Shown here: positions 57,417 to 64,000 of the stretch, one piece after another
Numbering within the stretch: position 1 is the first letter of the stretch
How the letters are laid out: every line of letters starts with the position of its first letter
Assembly (NCBI GenBank): GCA_003583745.1
Contig: QXPY01000012.1
Location: forward strand, 124,001-188,000
DNA: 64,000 nucleotides
Direction of reading: 5' to 3'
Source of the DNA: Rhodocyclales bacterium GT-UBC
GTDB taxonomy: Bacteria > Pseudomonadota > Gammaproteobacteria > Burkholderiales > Rhodocyclaceae
Translations under genes and position numbers: made by a program
The notes under the pieces: model-generated
Databases searched by the model: none
Told to the model about the DNA's origin: nothing
The model's input: the letters and a program-made list of their open reading frames with translations, nothing else

Positions 57417-58279
57417 TGGGTTTTCTCCGGTGCCAGCACCGTATTCAGCATTTCGGTCTCTTTTTTCATCCGCCATTCGACGATGGTCTTGGCAACCAGC
57501 GTCACCAGCGCCAGCAAGGCGAGGATGGAGGCGGCGGCAAAGGCGCCGATGGCGTTGTACTCGTTGTAGAGGATTTCGACATGCAGCGGCAGGGTATTGG
57601 TTTCGCCGCGAATGTGCCCGGAAACCACCGACACCGCGCCGAATTCGCCCATCGCCCGGGCATTCGACAAGATCACGCCGTAAAGCAGACCCCACTTGAT
57701 ATTGGGCAGGGTCACCCGCCAGAACATCTGCCAGCCCGAGGCGCCGAGCGAAACCGCCGCCTCTTCCTCCTCCTTGCCCTGCGACTGCATCAGCGGGATC
57801 AACTCGCGGGCGATGAAGGGGAAGGTGATGAACATGGTGGCCAGGATCATCCCCGGCACCGCAAAGACGATTTTCAGTTCATGGTCGGCCAGCCACGGAC
57901 CGAAGGTGCCCTGGGCGCCGAAGAGCAGGATGAAGATCAAGCCGGCGACCACCGGCGAAACGGCGAACGGCAGGTCGATCAGGGTGATCAGCAGGCTCTT
58001 GCCCTTGAAGTCGAACTTGGCGATGGCCCAGGCGGCGGCCACTCCGAAGACGATGTTGAAGGGCAGCACGGCCAGCGCGATGCCGATGGTCAGAACGATG
58101 GCGGAGCGGGTTTCCGGCTCGCTGAGTGCCTCGACGTAAGCCGGAACGCCCTGGGCCAATGCCTCGACGAACACCGCGACGAGCGGCAGGCCGAGGAAGA
58201 AGAAAAGAAAGCCCAGGCCGACTGCCATCAGGCTGTAACGGACCCAGCGCGGTTCCTGGGTCGAACGATTCGATTTCAT
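57413..58279 (-). CDS. cysW: Sulfate/thiosulfate ABC permease CysW
   Basis: 288 aa with six predicted membrane helices. The ABC-coupling EAA loop is [24 protein letters not shown], and [29 protein letters not shown] distinguishes CysW-type subunits. A Lys/Glu-rich C terminus follows. It overlaps both neighbours by 4 bp. Confidence 0.95.
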   Translation of the reverse strand: MKSNRSTQEPRWVRYSLMAVGLGFLFFFLGLPLVAVFVEALAQGVPAYVEALSEPETRSAIVLTIGIALAVLPFNIVFGVAAAWAIAKFDFKGKSLLITLIDLPFAVSPVVAGLIFILLFGAQGTFGPWLADHELKIVFAVPGMILATMFITFPFIARELIPLMQSQGKEEEEAAVSLGASGWQMFWRVTLPNIKWGLLYGVILSNARAMGEFGAVSVVSGHIRGETNTLPLHVEILYNEYNAIGAFAAASILALLALVTLVAKTIVEWRMKKETEMLNTVLAPEKTQ

Positions 58280-59148
58280 TGCGCACCTCCCGCCCGGCCG
58301 GCCGCCACTTCAAGCGGCTCCGTGTTCTTGTGCCGGTTGGCCGTCCACCACTGCAGCACATTGACGCAGAGCAGCAGGACGAAGGACAGCGCCAGCATCA
58401 CCACGGCCAGCGAGGTGGCACCCAGGACATCGTATTGTTCCAGCTTGGAGATGATCAGCAGCGGCGTGATTTCCGAGATCAGCGGCAGGTTGCCGGCAAT
58501 GAAGATGACCGAGCCGTATTCGCCGACCGCCCGGGCAAAGGCCAGCGCGAAGCCGGTAAGCAGCGCCGGCGAAATGGCCGGGAAGATGATCCGGCGAAAC
58601 GTCAGCCAGCGCGAGGCGCCGAGCGAGGCGGCCGCCTCCTCGACCTCGATCTCGATGTCCTCGATCACCGGCTGCAGCGTCCGCACGACGAAGGGCAGCG
58701 TGATGAAGGTCAGCGCGACGACGATGCCCCACGGGGTGTAGGCCACCTTGAAACCGAGCGGCTCGATGTAGCGGCCCAGCCAGCCGTTGCCGGCATACAG
58801 CGTGGCCAGCGTGATGCCCGCCACCGCGGTCGGCAGCGCAAACGGCAAGTCGACCAGGGCATCGACGAAACGCTTGCCCGGAAAGGGATAACGCACCAGC
58901 ACCCAGGCCACGATCAGGCCGAAGAAGGCATTGATCATCGCCGCCAGCAGCGAAGCGCCGAAGGTGACGCGAAACGCCGCCAGCGAGCGCTCGCTGAGCG
59001 CGATATCCATCACCTGCCCGAAGCCGAGCTCGGCCGTCCGCAAGATCATGCCGCCCAAGGGCAGCAGGATCAGCAGGGAAAGATAGACCAGCGTATAACC
59101 CAGTGCCAGACCGAAGCCGGGCAGGACGCGTTGGGATTTTGAAACCAT
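58276..59148 (-). CDS. cysT: Sulfate/thiosulfate ABC permease CysT (CysU)
   Basis: 290 aa. The N terminus [24 protein letters not shown] and the long first loop with [12 protein letters not shown] are CysT-like; the EAA loop is [23 protein letters not shown], and [23 protein letters not shown] follows. Six membrane helices. It starts the permease part of the operon, 106 bp after sbp. Confidence 0.95.
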   Translation of the reverse strand: MVSKSQRVLPGFGLALGYTLVYLSLLILLPLGGMILRTAELGFGQVMDIALSERSLAAFRVTFGASLLAAMINAFFGLIVAWVLVRYPFPGKRFVDALVDLPFALPTAVAGITLATLYAGNGWLGRYIEPLGFKVAYTPWGIVVALTFITLPFVVRTLQPVIEDIEIEVEEAAASLGASRWLTFRRIIFPAISPALLTGFALAFARAVGEYGSVIFIAGNLPLISEITPLLIISKLEQYDVLGATSLAVVMLALSFVLLLCVNVLQWWTANRHKNTEPLEVAAGRAGGAQ

Positions 59149-59217
59149 CGTGCTTTTCCGAACAAAGGAGCCCGCTCGCCCCGTCTCACCATGAGACAGT
59201 CGGCCAAAACAGGCTCC

Positions 59218-59240
59218 GGCTCCCGAACAGTCGGGGAGCC
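59218..59240 (-). other. Intercistronic hairpin between sbp and cysT
   Basis: GGCTCCC (59218-59224) and GGGAGCC (59234-59240) form a 7-bp stem with a 9-nt loop. A second hairpin, GTCTCA/TGAGAC at 59183-59197, lies closer to cysT. They may hold back transcription or protect the sbp mRNA so that the binding protein is made in excess. Confidence 0.5.
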
Positions 59241-59254
59241 CCGAGATCGATCAG

Positions 59255-60253
59255 TTATTTGCTACCGTAAATCTGGTCGAAGCTGCCGCCATCCTTGAAA
59301 TGGGTGGCAAACGCCTTGTTGGCGCCACCGAACACTTCATCGACGGTAAAGGTCCTGACAGCCGGGAAGAGCGTGGCGTATTTCTTCAGCAACTCCGGAT
59401 CGCGCGGCCGCAGGTAGTTCTGGGCGGCATTTTCCTGGCCTTCCTTCGACCACAGATAGTCCAGATAAGCCTGGGCCTGCTTGCGCGTCCCCTTCTTGTC
59501 CACCACCTTCTCGACCAGCGCCACCGGGAACTCGGTCTGCATGGTCAGGCTGGGGTAGACCACCTCGAACTCGCCCTTGCCGAATTCCTTGGCGATCATT
59601 TCGGCCTCGGACTCGAAGGTGATCAGCACGTCGCCCATCTTGCGCTGCATGAAAGTCGTCGTCGCATCGCGGCCGCCGGCGGCAAACAGCGGCGCATTCT
59701 TGAGCAGCTTGCCGAGGAACTCCTGCGCCGTCTTGTCGCTGCCACCCGGCTGCTTGAGCGCCCAGGCCCAGGCCGAGAGATAGGTATTGCGCCCGTTACC
59801 GGTATTTTTCGGATGCGGGATGATCATCTGCACGCCCGGCCCGGCGATGTCCGGCCAATCCTTGATCGCCTTGGGATTGCCCTTGCGGACGATGAAAACC
59901 ATCGCCGAGGTATAGGGCGAGGCATTGTTCGGAAACTTCTTGGTCCAATCCTTGGCGACCAGGCCCTTGTCGGCCAGAAACTCGATGTCGTTGGCCTGGT
60001 TCATCGTCACCACGTCGGCTTCGAGTCCGTCGGCCACGGCACGCACCTGCTTGGTCGAGCCGCCATGCGACTGTTTCAGCTCGAGGTTTTCCCCGGTTTT
60101 CTGTTTCCAGTATTTCTGGAACATCGGGTTGTAATCCTTATAGACATCGCGGGCAACGTCATAGGAAGCATTGAGCAGGGTGGCATCGGCCAGGGCCGCA
60201 CCGGCAACCAGCGACAGCATGAGGGCGGAAAGCGAACGGGAGAGTCGGGACAT
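59255..60253 (-). CDS. sbp: Periplasmic sulfate-binding protein
   Basis: 332 aa with a signal peptide (about 1-22, ending GAALADA). LLNASYDVARDVYKDYNPMF, SHGGSTKQVRAVADGLEADVV, and the later NGRNTYLSAWAWAL, GGRDATTTFMQRKMGDVLITFE match Sbp/CysP proteins, including the Ser-Gly ligands that hold sulfate. It delivers sulfate or thiosulfate to CysTWA. It is the first gene of the operon; the upstream region would be the place for CysB control. Confidence 0.95.
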   Translation of the reverse strand: MSRLSRSLSALMLSLVAGAALADATLLNASYDVARDVYKDYNPMFQKYWKQKTGENLELKQSHGGSTKQVRAVADGLEADVVTMNQANDIEFLADKGLVAKDWTKKFPNNASPYTSAMVFIVRKGNPKAIKDWPDIAGPGVQMIIPHPKNTGNGRNTYLSAWAWALKQPGGSDKTAQEFLGKLLKNAPLFAAGGRDATTTFMQRKMGDVLITFESEAEMIAKEFGKGEFEVVYPSLTMQTEFPVALVEKVVDKKGTRKQAQAYLDYLWSKEGQENAAQNYLRPRDPELLKKYATLFPAVRTFTVDEVFGGANKAFATHFKDGGSFDQIYGSK

Positions 60254-60329
60254 GACTTACCTTTTAATGAGCGATTGGCTGGAATTTAGTCGAAGCCGTT
60301 ATAACCACAAAGACAATTTTTGAATTTGC

Positions 60330-60348
60330 TTATCGAGATTGTCGATAA
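60330..60348. promoter_or_regulatory. Palindrome between sbp and the Pal-like gene
   Basis: TTATCGA-GATTG-TCGATAA, perfect 7-bp arms, 77 bp before the sbp start and 83 bp before the Pal-like start, in an A/T-rich stretch. On the minus strand TATAAC at 60298-60303 could be the sbp -10. Which gene it serves is unknown. Confidence 0.45.
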
Positions 60349-60430
60349 ACCTTGAAGCATCGGCTGCCGCTCTATTCGATCGGAGGCCGAGCGGCTATCA
60401 TTCGACCTTCTTTCAGCCGCCAGATTCCCG

Positions 60431-61024
60431 ATGCGTCCGACCCTGCCCGCCACCCTGTTGCTTTCCGCCCTCCTTGCCGCCTGTGTGTCGACCAAGGACG
60501 TCCCGGTCAACAAGAACATTTCGCAAAACAGCCAGCTCAAGGTTCACCCCGGTCTGGTCGGGCAGGCGATCCCGGCAGAACTGCAGACGGACATGCGTCC
60601 AAGCCAGCCCAACGTCGCCCCCGATCTGGGCGCCACGACGGGCAGCACCAGGACACCGTCGCGACCGGCCGAGCCGGGGGCACAACCGGCGGCGCGCAGC
60701 ATTTATTTCGATTTCGACAGTGCCAGCCTGAAAGGCGAGTTCGAACCGGTCCTGCAAGCCCACGCGCGCTATCTGGCCAGCCATCCGAAAGCCAAAATCC
60801 GTGTCGAGGGCAGCGCCGACGAACGCGGCAGTCCTGAGTACAACCGTCAACTCGGCCTGAAACGCGCCGAAACCGTCCGCCAGAAGCTGATTGCGCAAGG
60901 CGCACAGGAAAAGCAGGTCAGCGCCAGGACCCTGGGTGAAGCGCGCCCCAAGCAAGCCGGTCATGACGAGCAATCCTGGGCCGAGAATCGCCGGGCCGAC
61001 CTGGTCTACGAAGCCGAGCACTGA
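60431..61024 (+). CDS. OmpA/Pal-like outer-membrane lipoprotein
   Basis: 197 aa. A lipoprotein signal peptide ends in the lipobox LLAAC (Cys 18). A linker of about 70 residues leads to an OmpA-like peptidoglycan-binding domain (residues 88-195): IYFDFDSASLKGEFEPVLQAHARYL, VEGSADERGSPEYNRQLGLKRA and ENRRADLVY, with Asp and Arg residues that bind diaminopimelate. It resembles Pal, but no tol genes lie nearby, so it may be a second, Pal-like protein tethering the envelope. Confidence 0.9.
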   Translation: MRPTLPATLLLSALLAACVSTKDVPVNKNISQNSQLKVHPGLVGQAIPAELQTDMRPSQPNVAPDLGATTGSTRTPSRPAEPGAQPAARSIYFDFDSASLKGEFEPVLQAHARYLASHPKAKIRVEGSADERGSPEYNRQLGLKRAETVRQKLIAQGAQEKQVSARTLGEARPKQAGHDEQSWAENRRADLVYEAEH

Positions 61025-61075
61025 CCAGGCGCCCTCGGCGCCCAATTCCCCCCTGCCGGCAGTACTGCCTGCACT

Positions 61076-61258
61076 TCAGGTTTCGTGCGGCTCTGGCGTC
61101 TTGCTGCGCAAATGCGCCAGCCATTCAGAAAACGGAATCTCCGCCACCGCCGGCAGACGGCGCTCGACCGCCCGGCGACGCTCGCTCCAGCCGCTCGGCG
61201 GCCCGGCGTCGATGGCTCGGCGATCAGCCCCGATCCGTTTTTTTCTGCCATTGACCAT
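61076..61258 (-). CDS. Probable 60-aa charged protein
   Basis: 60 aa from ATG 61258 with a GGGAG Shine-Dalgarno 7 bp upstream. The sequence is very Arg-rich and contains ERRRAVERRLPAVAEIPFSEW, which looks like a constrained motif rather than a random GC-rich frame. Overlapping frames on both strands are less convincing. Function unknown. Confidence 0.55.
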   Translation of the reverse strand: MVNGRKKRIGADRRAIDAGPPSGWSERRRAVERRLPAVAEIPFSEWLAHLRSKTPEPHET

Positions 61259-61543
61259 CGTTTTCTCCCGAGACGGATTGCATTCGGACGGGAATTTGCC
61301 CCCGGCTGAACGGTCAATTTGACTTTATCGACAAGGCGCCGGTGTTGCAGTGAAGGAATTCACGGCCGCCCTCCGGACACTGCGGCGCCCATGTCATTTT
61401 GTGCATTTCGCCACATTCCCCGACAAAAGAACGGGACAAGGATTACACTCTCGCCCCTGCGCCACCTCCTTCTGGCGGCCCCCTTATCCGGCGCGACCGG
61501 CCTTGTGCCCCCCTTTCGCCAATACTATTCAAAGGTTTTACCG

Positions 61544-62032
61544 ATGCACCCGGTCACCGATGCAGATGCCCTCGTCCTCCTGTCCACCGCCCTCGCCTCG
61601 AAACGGCGTCCGGCCGAACTCAGCGAGATCATTGCCGGCATCGAACTGTTACAGGTCGCCGTCCCGTCGGCCACCAAGCTGGTCGAATCCTTCGCCCGCC
61701 TCGCCATTCACGGTCTGCTCCGCCAACACGATACGGCTTATTCCCTGACTCCTGCCGGCGAAGGCCTCGTCGCCGACCTGCCGTCCAAGGCCGCCGCCGA
61801 CGAGCGCCTGTTCATCCTGCGCGACACGCTCAGCCAGTACCCTGCCGGGACGCCGCAAGCCGCCATCGTGATCGACGCCGAGCAGGTCGGCACGGCCATC
61901 GCCGCGCATCAAGCGGCCGCCCGCCAAGCCACCCACAACTTGCTGCTGCCCAAGCCGAAGCCTGAAGCGGGCCAGAGCCGGCCCGGCCAACGTGCCCGCA
62001 AGCCGATGGCCGCGGGCAAACGCAAGCGTTGA
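61544..62032 (+). CDS. Winged-helix-like hypothetical protein
   Basis: 162 aa from ATG 61544; the frame is open 75 codons further upstream, but that part has no ribosome-binding site and looks non-coding (AAAGG precedes 61544). Residues 10-80 suggest a helix-turn-helix (LSTALASKRRPAELSEIIAG, then SATKLVESFARLAIHGLLRQ with DTAYSLTPAGEGLV as a wing). The C-terminal 40 residues are basic and disordered (KPKPEAGQSRPGQRARKP). It overlaps or abuts the helicase gene. DNA or RNA binding is an inference. Confidence 0.72.
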   Translation: MHPVTDADALVLLSTALASKRRPAELSEIIAGIELLQVAVPSATKLVESFARLAIHGLLRQHDTAYSLTPAGEGLVADLPSKAAADERLFILRDTLSQYPAGTPQAAIVIDAEQVGTAIAAHQAAARQATHNLLLPKPKPEAGQSRPGQRARKPMAAGKRKR

Positions 62033-62040
62033 GCCAGGCG

Positions 62041-63459
62041 ATGACCGACCACCCTGCCACGCCCCCGACCAGCGAAGCCGGACTGCCGTTCAGCAAGCTG
62101 CCCTTGTCGCCGGCCATGCTGGCTTGCCTGCAACAGCTCGGCTACCAGACCATGACGCCGATTCAGGCGGCCAGCCTGCCGGTCGCCCTGAGCGGCCGCG
62201 ACCTGATTGCCCAGGCCAAGACCGGCAGCGGCAAGACCGCCGCCTTCGGCCTCGCCCTGCTCAACCGGCTCAACCCGCAGGACTTCGCGGTGCAGGCCAT
62301 GGTGCTCTGCCCGACGCGCGAACTGGCCGACCAAGTGACGCAGGAAATCCGCCGCCTGGCGCGCTTCCAGGAAAACATCAAGGTTCTGCCGCTGTGCGGC
62401 GGTTCGGCGATGCGCAACCAGATCACCAGCCTGGAAAACGGCGTTCATATCGTCGTCGGCACCCCCGGCCGCATCATGGACCACATGGAACGCGGCAGCA
62501 TCAAGCTCGACGCCCTGAACACGCTAGTCCTCGACGAAGCCGACCGGATGCTCGACATGGGCTTCCACGACGATATCGCCTACGTCGCCAAGCGCTGCCC
62601 GAAGGAACGCCAGACCCTGCTTTTCTCGGCCACCTATCCGGAAGGCATCGCCCAGCTGGCCAGGCAGTTCCTGCGTCAGCCGGAAGAAGTGAAGCTGCTC
62701 GAACAGCATGCCGAAAGCAAGATCCGCCAGCGCTTCTACGAGGTCGAGAAGGAGCAGCGCCTGCCGGCCGTGGTCAGCCTGCTCAAGCATTACCGCCCGG
62801 TCAGCACATTGGCTTTCTGCAACACCAAGCAGCAGTGCCGCGACCTGGTGAATACGCTGCGCCACGCCGGCATCCACGCCCTGACGCTGAATGGCGACCT
62901 GGAGCAGCGCGAGCGCGACCAGGTGCTGATCCAGTTTGCCAACCGCAGTTGCTCGGTACTGGTTGCCACCGATGTCGCGGCGCGCGGCCTCGACATTGCC
63001 GACCTCGAAGCGGTGATCAACGTCGATGTCACGCCCGACCCGGAAATCCATATCCACCGCATCGGCCGTACCGGCCGCGGCGATCAGGACGGCTGGGCGC
63101 TCAGCCTGTGCAGCCCCGGCGACCGCCGCCGGGTGGCGACCATTGCCCAGGCGATGAACTGCCAGCTCGAAATACATGATCTGGCGACGCTCGACAACAG
63201 CGACGACTCGCCGCTGGTGCCGCCCATGGTGACGCTGCAGATCCTCGGCGGGCGCAAGGACAAGATCCGCCCCGGCGACATCCTCGGCGCGCTGACCGGC
63301 GAAGCCGGCTTCACCCGCGAACAGGTCGGCAAGATCACCGTCACCGACCAGAGCAGCTACGTCGCCATCGCCCGCGCCTGCGGCCGTGACGCGGTGCGCA
63401 AGCTCGGCGCCGGCAAGGTCAAGGGCAAGACCGTCAAGGTCCGCATCCTCACCGACTAG
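62041..63459 (+). CDS. dbpA: DEAD-box ATP-dependent RNA helicase DbpA
   Basis: 472 aa from ATG 62041; TTG 62029, overlapping the previous stop, is an alternative. Motifs in order: Q motif GYQTMTPIQAASLP, AKTGSGKTAAF, PTRELADQV, VVGTPGRIMDH, LDEADRMLD, FSATYP, VATDVAARGLDIA and HRIGRTGR. The C-terminal domain (VTLQILGGRKDKIRPGDILG, GKITVTDQSSYVAIARACG) is the DbpA RNA-binding domain for hairpin 92 of 23S rRNA. It assists 50S assembly. Confidence 0.95.
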   Translation: MTDHPATPPTSEAGLPFSKLPLSPAMLACLQQLGYQTMTPIQAASLPVALSGRDLIAQAKTGSGKTAAFGLALLNRLNPQDFAVQAMVLCPTRELADQVTQEIRRLARFQENIKVLPLCGGSAMRNQITSLENGVHIVVGTPGRIMDHMERGSIKLDALNTLVLDEADRMLDMGFHDDIAYVAKRCPKERQTLLFSATYPEGIAQLARQFLRQPEEVKLLEQHAESKIRQRFYEVEKEQRLPAVVSLLKHYRPVSTLAFCNTKQQCRDLVNTLRHAGIHALTLNGDLEQRERDQVLIQFANRSCSVLVATDVAARGLDIADLEAVINVDVTPDPEIHIHRIGRTGRGDQDGWALSLCSPGDRRRVATIAQAMNCQLEIHDLATLDNSDDSPLVPPMVTLQILGGRKDKIRPGDILGALTGEAGFTREQVGKITVTDQSSYVAIARACGRDAVRKLGAGKVKGKTVKVRILTD

Positions 63460-63464
63460 GCCGG

Positions 63465-64000
63465 CTAGTCGGCCGGCCCGACATCCAGCCCGATCTCCGG
63501 CGGCCCCCACAAGGGCGGCCCGCCGGCATCGAGGTAAAGCAGGTAGGCGCGCAGGTCGAATTCCAGCTGGAAGTAGTCGGGCGCCATGTGCTGGCAAAGC
63601 TGGTAGAAGGCCTTGTCGTGCTCCCGCTCGCGCAGGTGCGCCAGCTCATGGACGACAATCATGCGCAGGAAATCCGGCGGCGTCTCGCGAAACACCGTCG
63701 CCACCCGGATTTCCCGCTTGGCCTTGAGCTTGCCCCCTTGCACCCGGGAAATCGCCGTATGGGTGCCGAGCGCCTGACTGATCACCCGCAGCTTGCTGTC
63801 GTAGGCCACCTTGCTCAACTGGCCGGCATTGCGCAGGTATTCGCCCTTCATTGCCTGGACGTAATCGTAGAGCGCCTTGTCGGTACGCACCGCGTGCGCC
63901 GCCGGGTATTTCTGCAGCAGGGCCTTGCCCAGGCTGCCATCGGCGATCAGGCGATGCACCGCGTCGACCAGGTGGGCGGGATAACCGGCAAGGTAGTTGG
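63465..64000 (-). CDS. YgjP-like (DUF45) metallopeptidase, 5' part beyond the window
   Basis: The frame is open to the right edge of the window, so the N terminus is missing. The zinc motif VVHELAHLREREHDKAFYQLCQHMAPDY contains HExxH and a third His further on, the YgjP/DUF45 arrangement related to SprT and M48 peptidases; SRVQGGKLKAKREIRVATVF precedes it. Function in related organisms is poorly known. It converges on dbpA with 5 bp between the stops. Confidence 0.85.
   Translation of the reverse strand, partial: NYLAGYPAHLVDAVHRLIADGSLGKALLQKYPAAHAVRTDKALYDYVQAMKGEYLRNAGQLSKVAYDSKLRVISQALGTHTAISRVQGGKLKAKREIRVATVFRETPPDFLRMIVVHELAHLREREHDKAFYQLCQHMAPDYFQLEFDLRAYLLYLDAGGPPLWGPPEIGLDVGPAD

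Noticed and set aside
61319-61543. Upstream extension of the winged-helix gene to 61319
   Set aside because: No ribosome-binding site, residues look non-coding, and the ATG at 61544 begins the structured part.
1-64000. Mobile elements, CRISPR arrays, tRNA or rRNA genes
   Set aside because: No spaced direct repeats, transposase motifs, terminal inverted repeats or tRNA-like CCA-ending cloverleaf sequences were recognised by eye; a tRNAscan or Infernal run would be needed to exclude small RNAs.

Overview
The window reads as a chromosomal segment of a high-GC betaproteobacterium, most likely order Rhodocyclales (Dechloromonas/Azonexus-like). That placement is inferred from gene content and order: aerobic hemF, hemC-hemD-hemX-hemY, an AlgZ/AlgR-like pair divergent from argH, amgK-murU divergent from lptD-surA-pdxA-rsmA, an ABC sulfate importer, two GGDEF proteins and a compact chemotaxis operon. 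No rRNA, tRNA, CRISPR array, prophage or insertion sequence was recognised, and coding density is very high with many ATGA-type overlaps.

Layout. 1-2.8 kb: end of an M3 oligopeptidase gene, a DUF4124-glutaredoxin protein, xthA, a Crp/Fnr regulator followed by a CRP-type palindrome and a small DUF2892 membrane protein. 2.8-8.4 kb (minus): lptD-surA-pdxA-rsmA, outer-membrane biogenesis plus PLP synthesis and ribosome maturation. 8.5-13.6 kb: amgK-murU (cell-wall sugar recycling), pepP, ubiH, menA-like prenyltransferase. 13.7-16.1 kb: purine salvage (NCS2 permease, apt, hpt). 16.2-23.3 kb: dusB-fis-purH-excalibur protein-purD-diguanylate cyclase-hemF, nearly gapless. 23.3-27.5 kb (minus): hemC-hemD-hemX-hemY and a small Cys-rich protein. 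27.5-33.3 kb: two methyltransferases, pepN, and an XRE-cupin regulator divergent from a BenE-type transporter with two near-identical palindromes between them. 33.5-38.6 kb: stand-alone response regulator, LytTR response regulator with its histidine kinase, argH, and a Ser/Thr kinase fused to a cyclic-nucleotide-binding-like domain.

39.2-51.0 kb is the most distinctive block: an HTH-receiver regulator, a receptor-like protein carrying a CheZ-like DxxxQ motif, cheY, a STAS protein, cheA, two paralogous chemoreceptors, cheW, cheR, cheD and cheB, preceded by a good sigma70-type promoter and a strong terminator. There is no separate cheZ in the cluster. One receptor carries a 270-bp in-frame tandem duplication of its poly-HAMP-like region, and both receptors end in a similar FxxFEG tail.

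51.0-56.3 kb: hemA, prfA, prmC and grxD on the minus strand, with a multi-domain diguanylate cyclase on the plus strand between hemA and prfA that overlaps the end of hemA. 56.3-60.3 kb: sbp-cysT-cysW-cysA sulfate/thiosulfate importer. 60.4-64 kb: OmpA/Pal-like lipoprotein, a probable 60-aa protein, a winged-helix-like protein coupled to a DbpA-type RNA helicase, and the end of a YgjP-like metallopeptidase gene running off the window.

Themes that connect the genes: tetrapyrrole synthesis (hemA, hemC, hemD, hemX, hemY, hemF) spread over three loci, purine synthesis and salvage (purH, purD, apt, hpt, permease), and signal transduction (chemotaxis, two GGDEF proteins, AlgZR-like pair, Ser/Thr kinase). 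Function assignments rest on motifs read by eye; no database search was possible.
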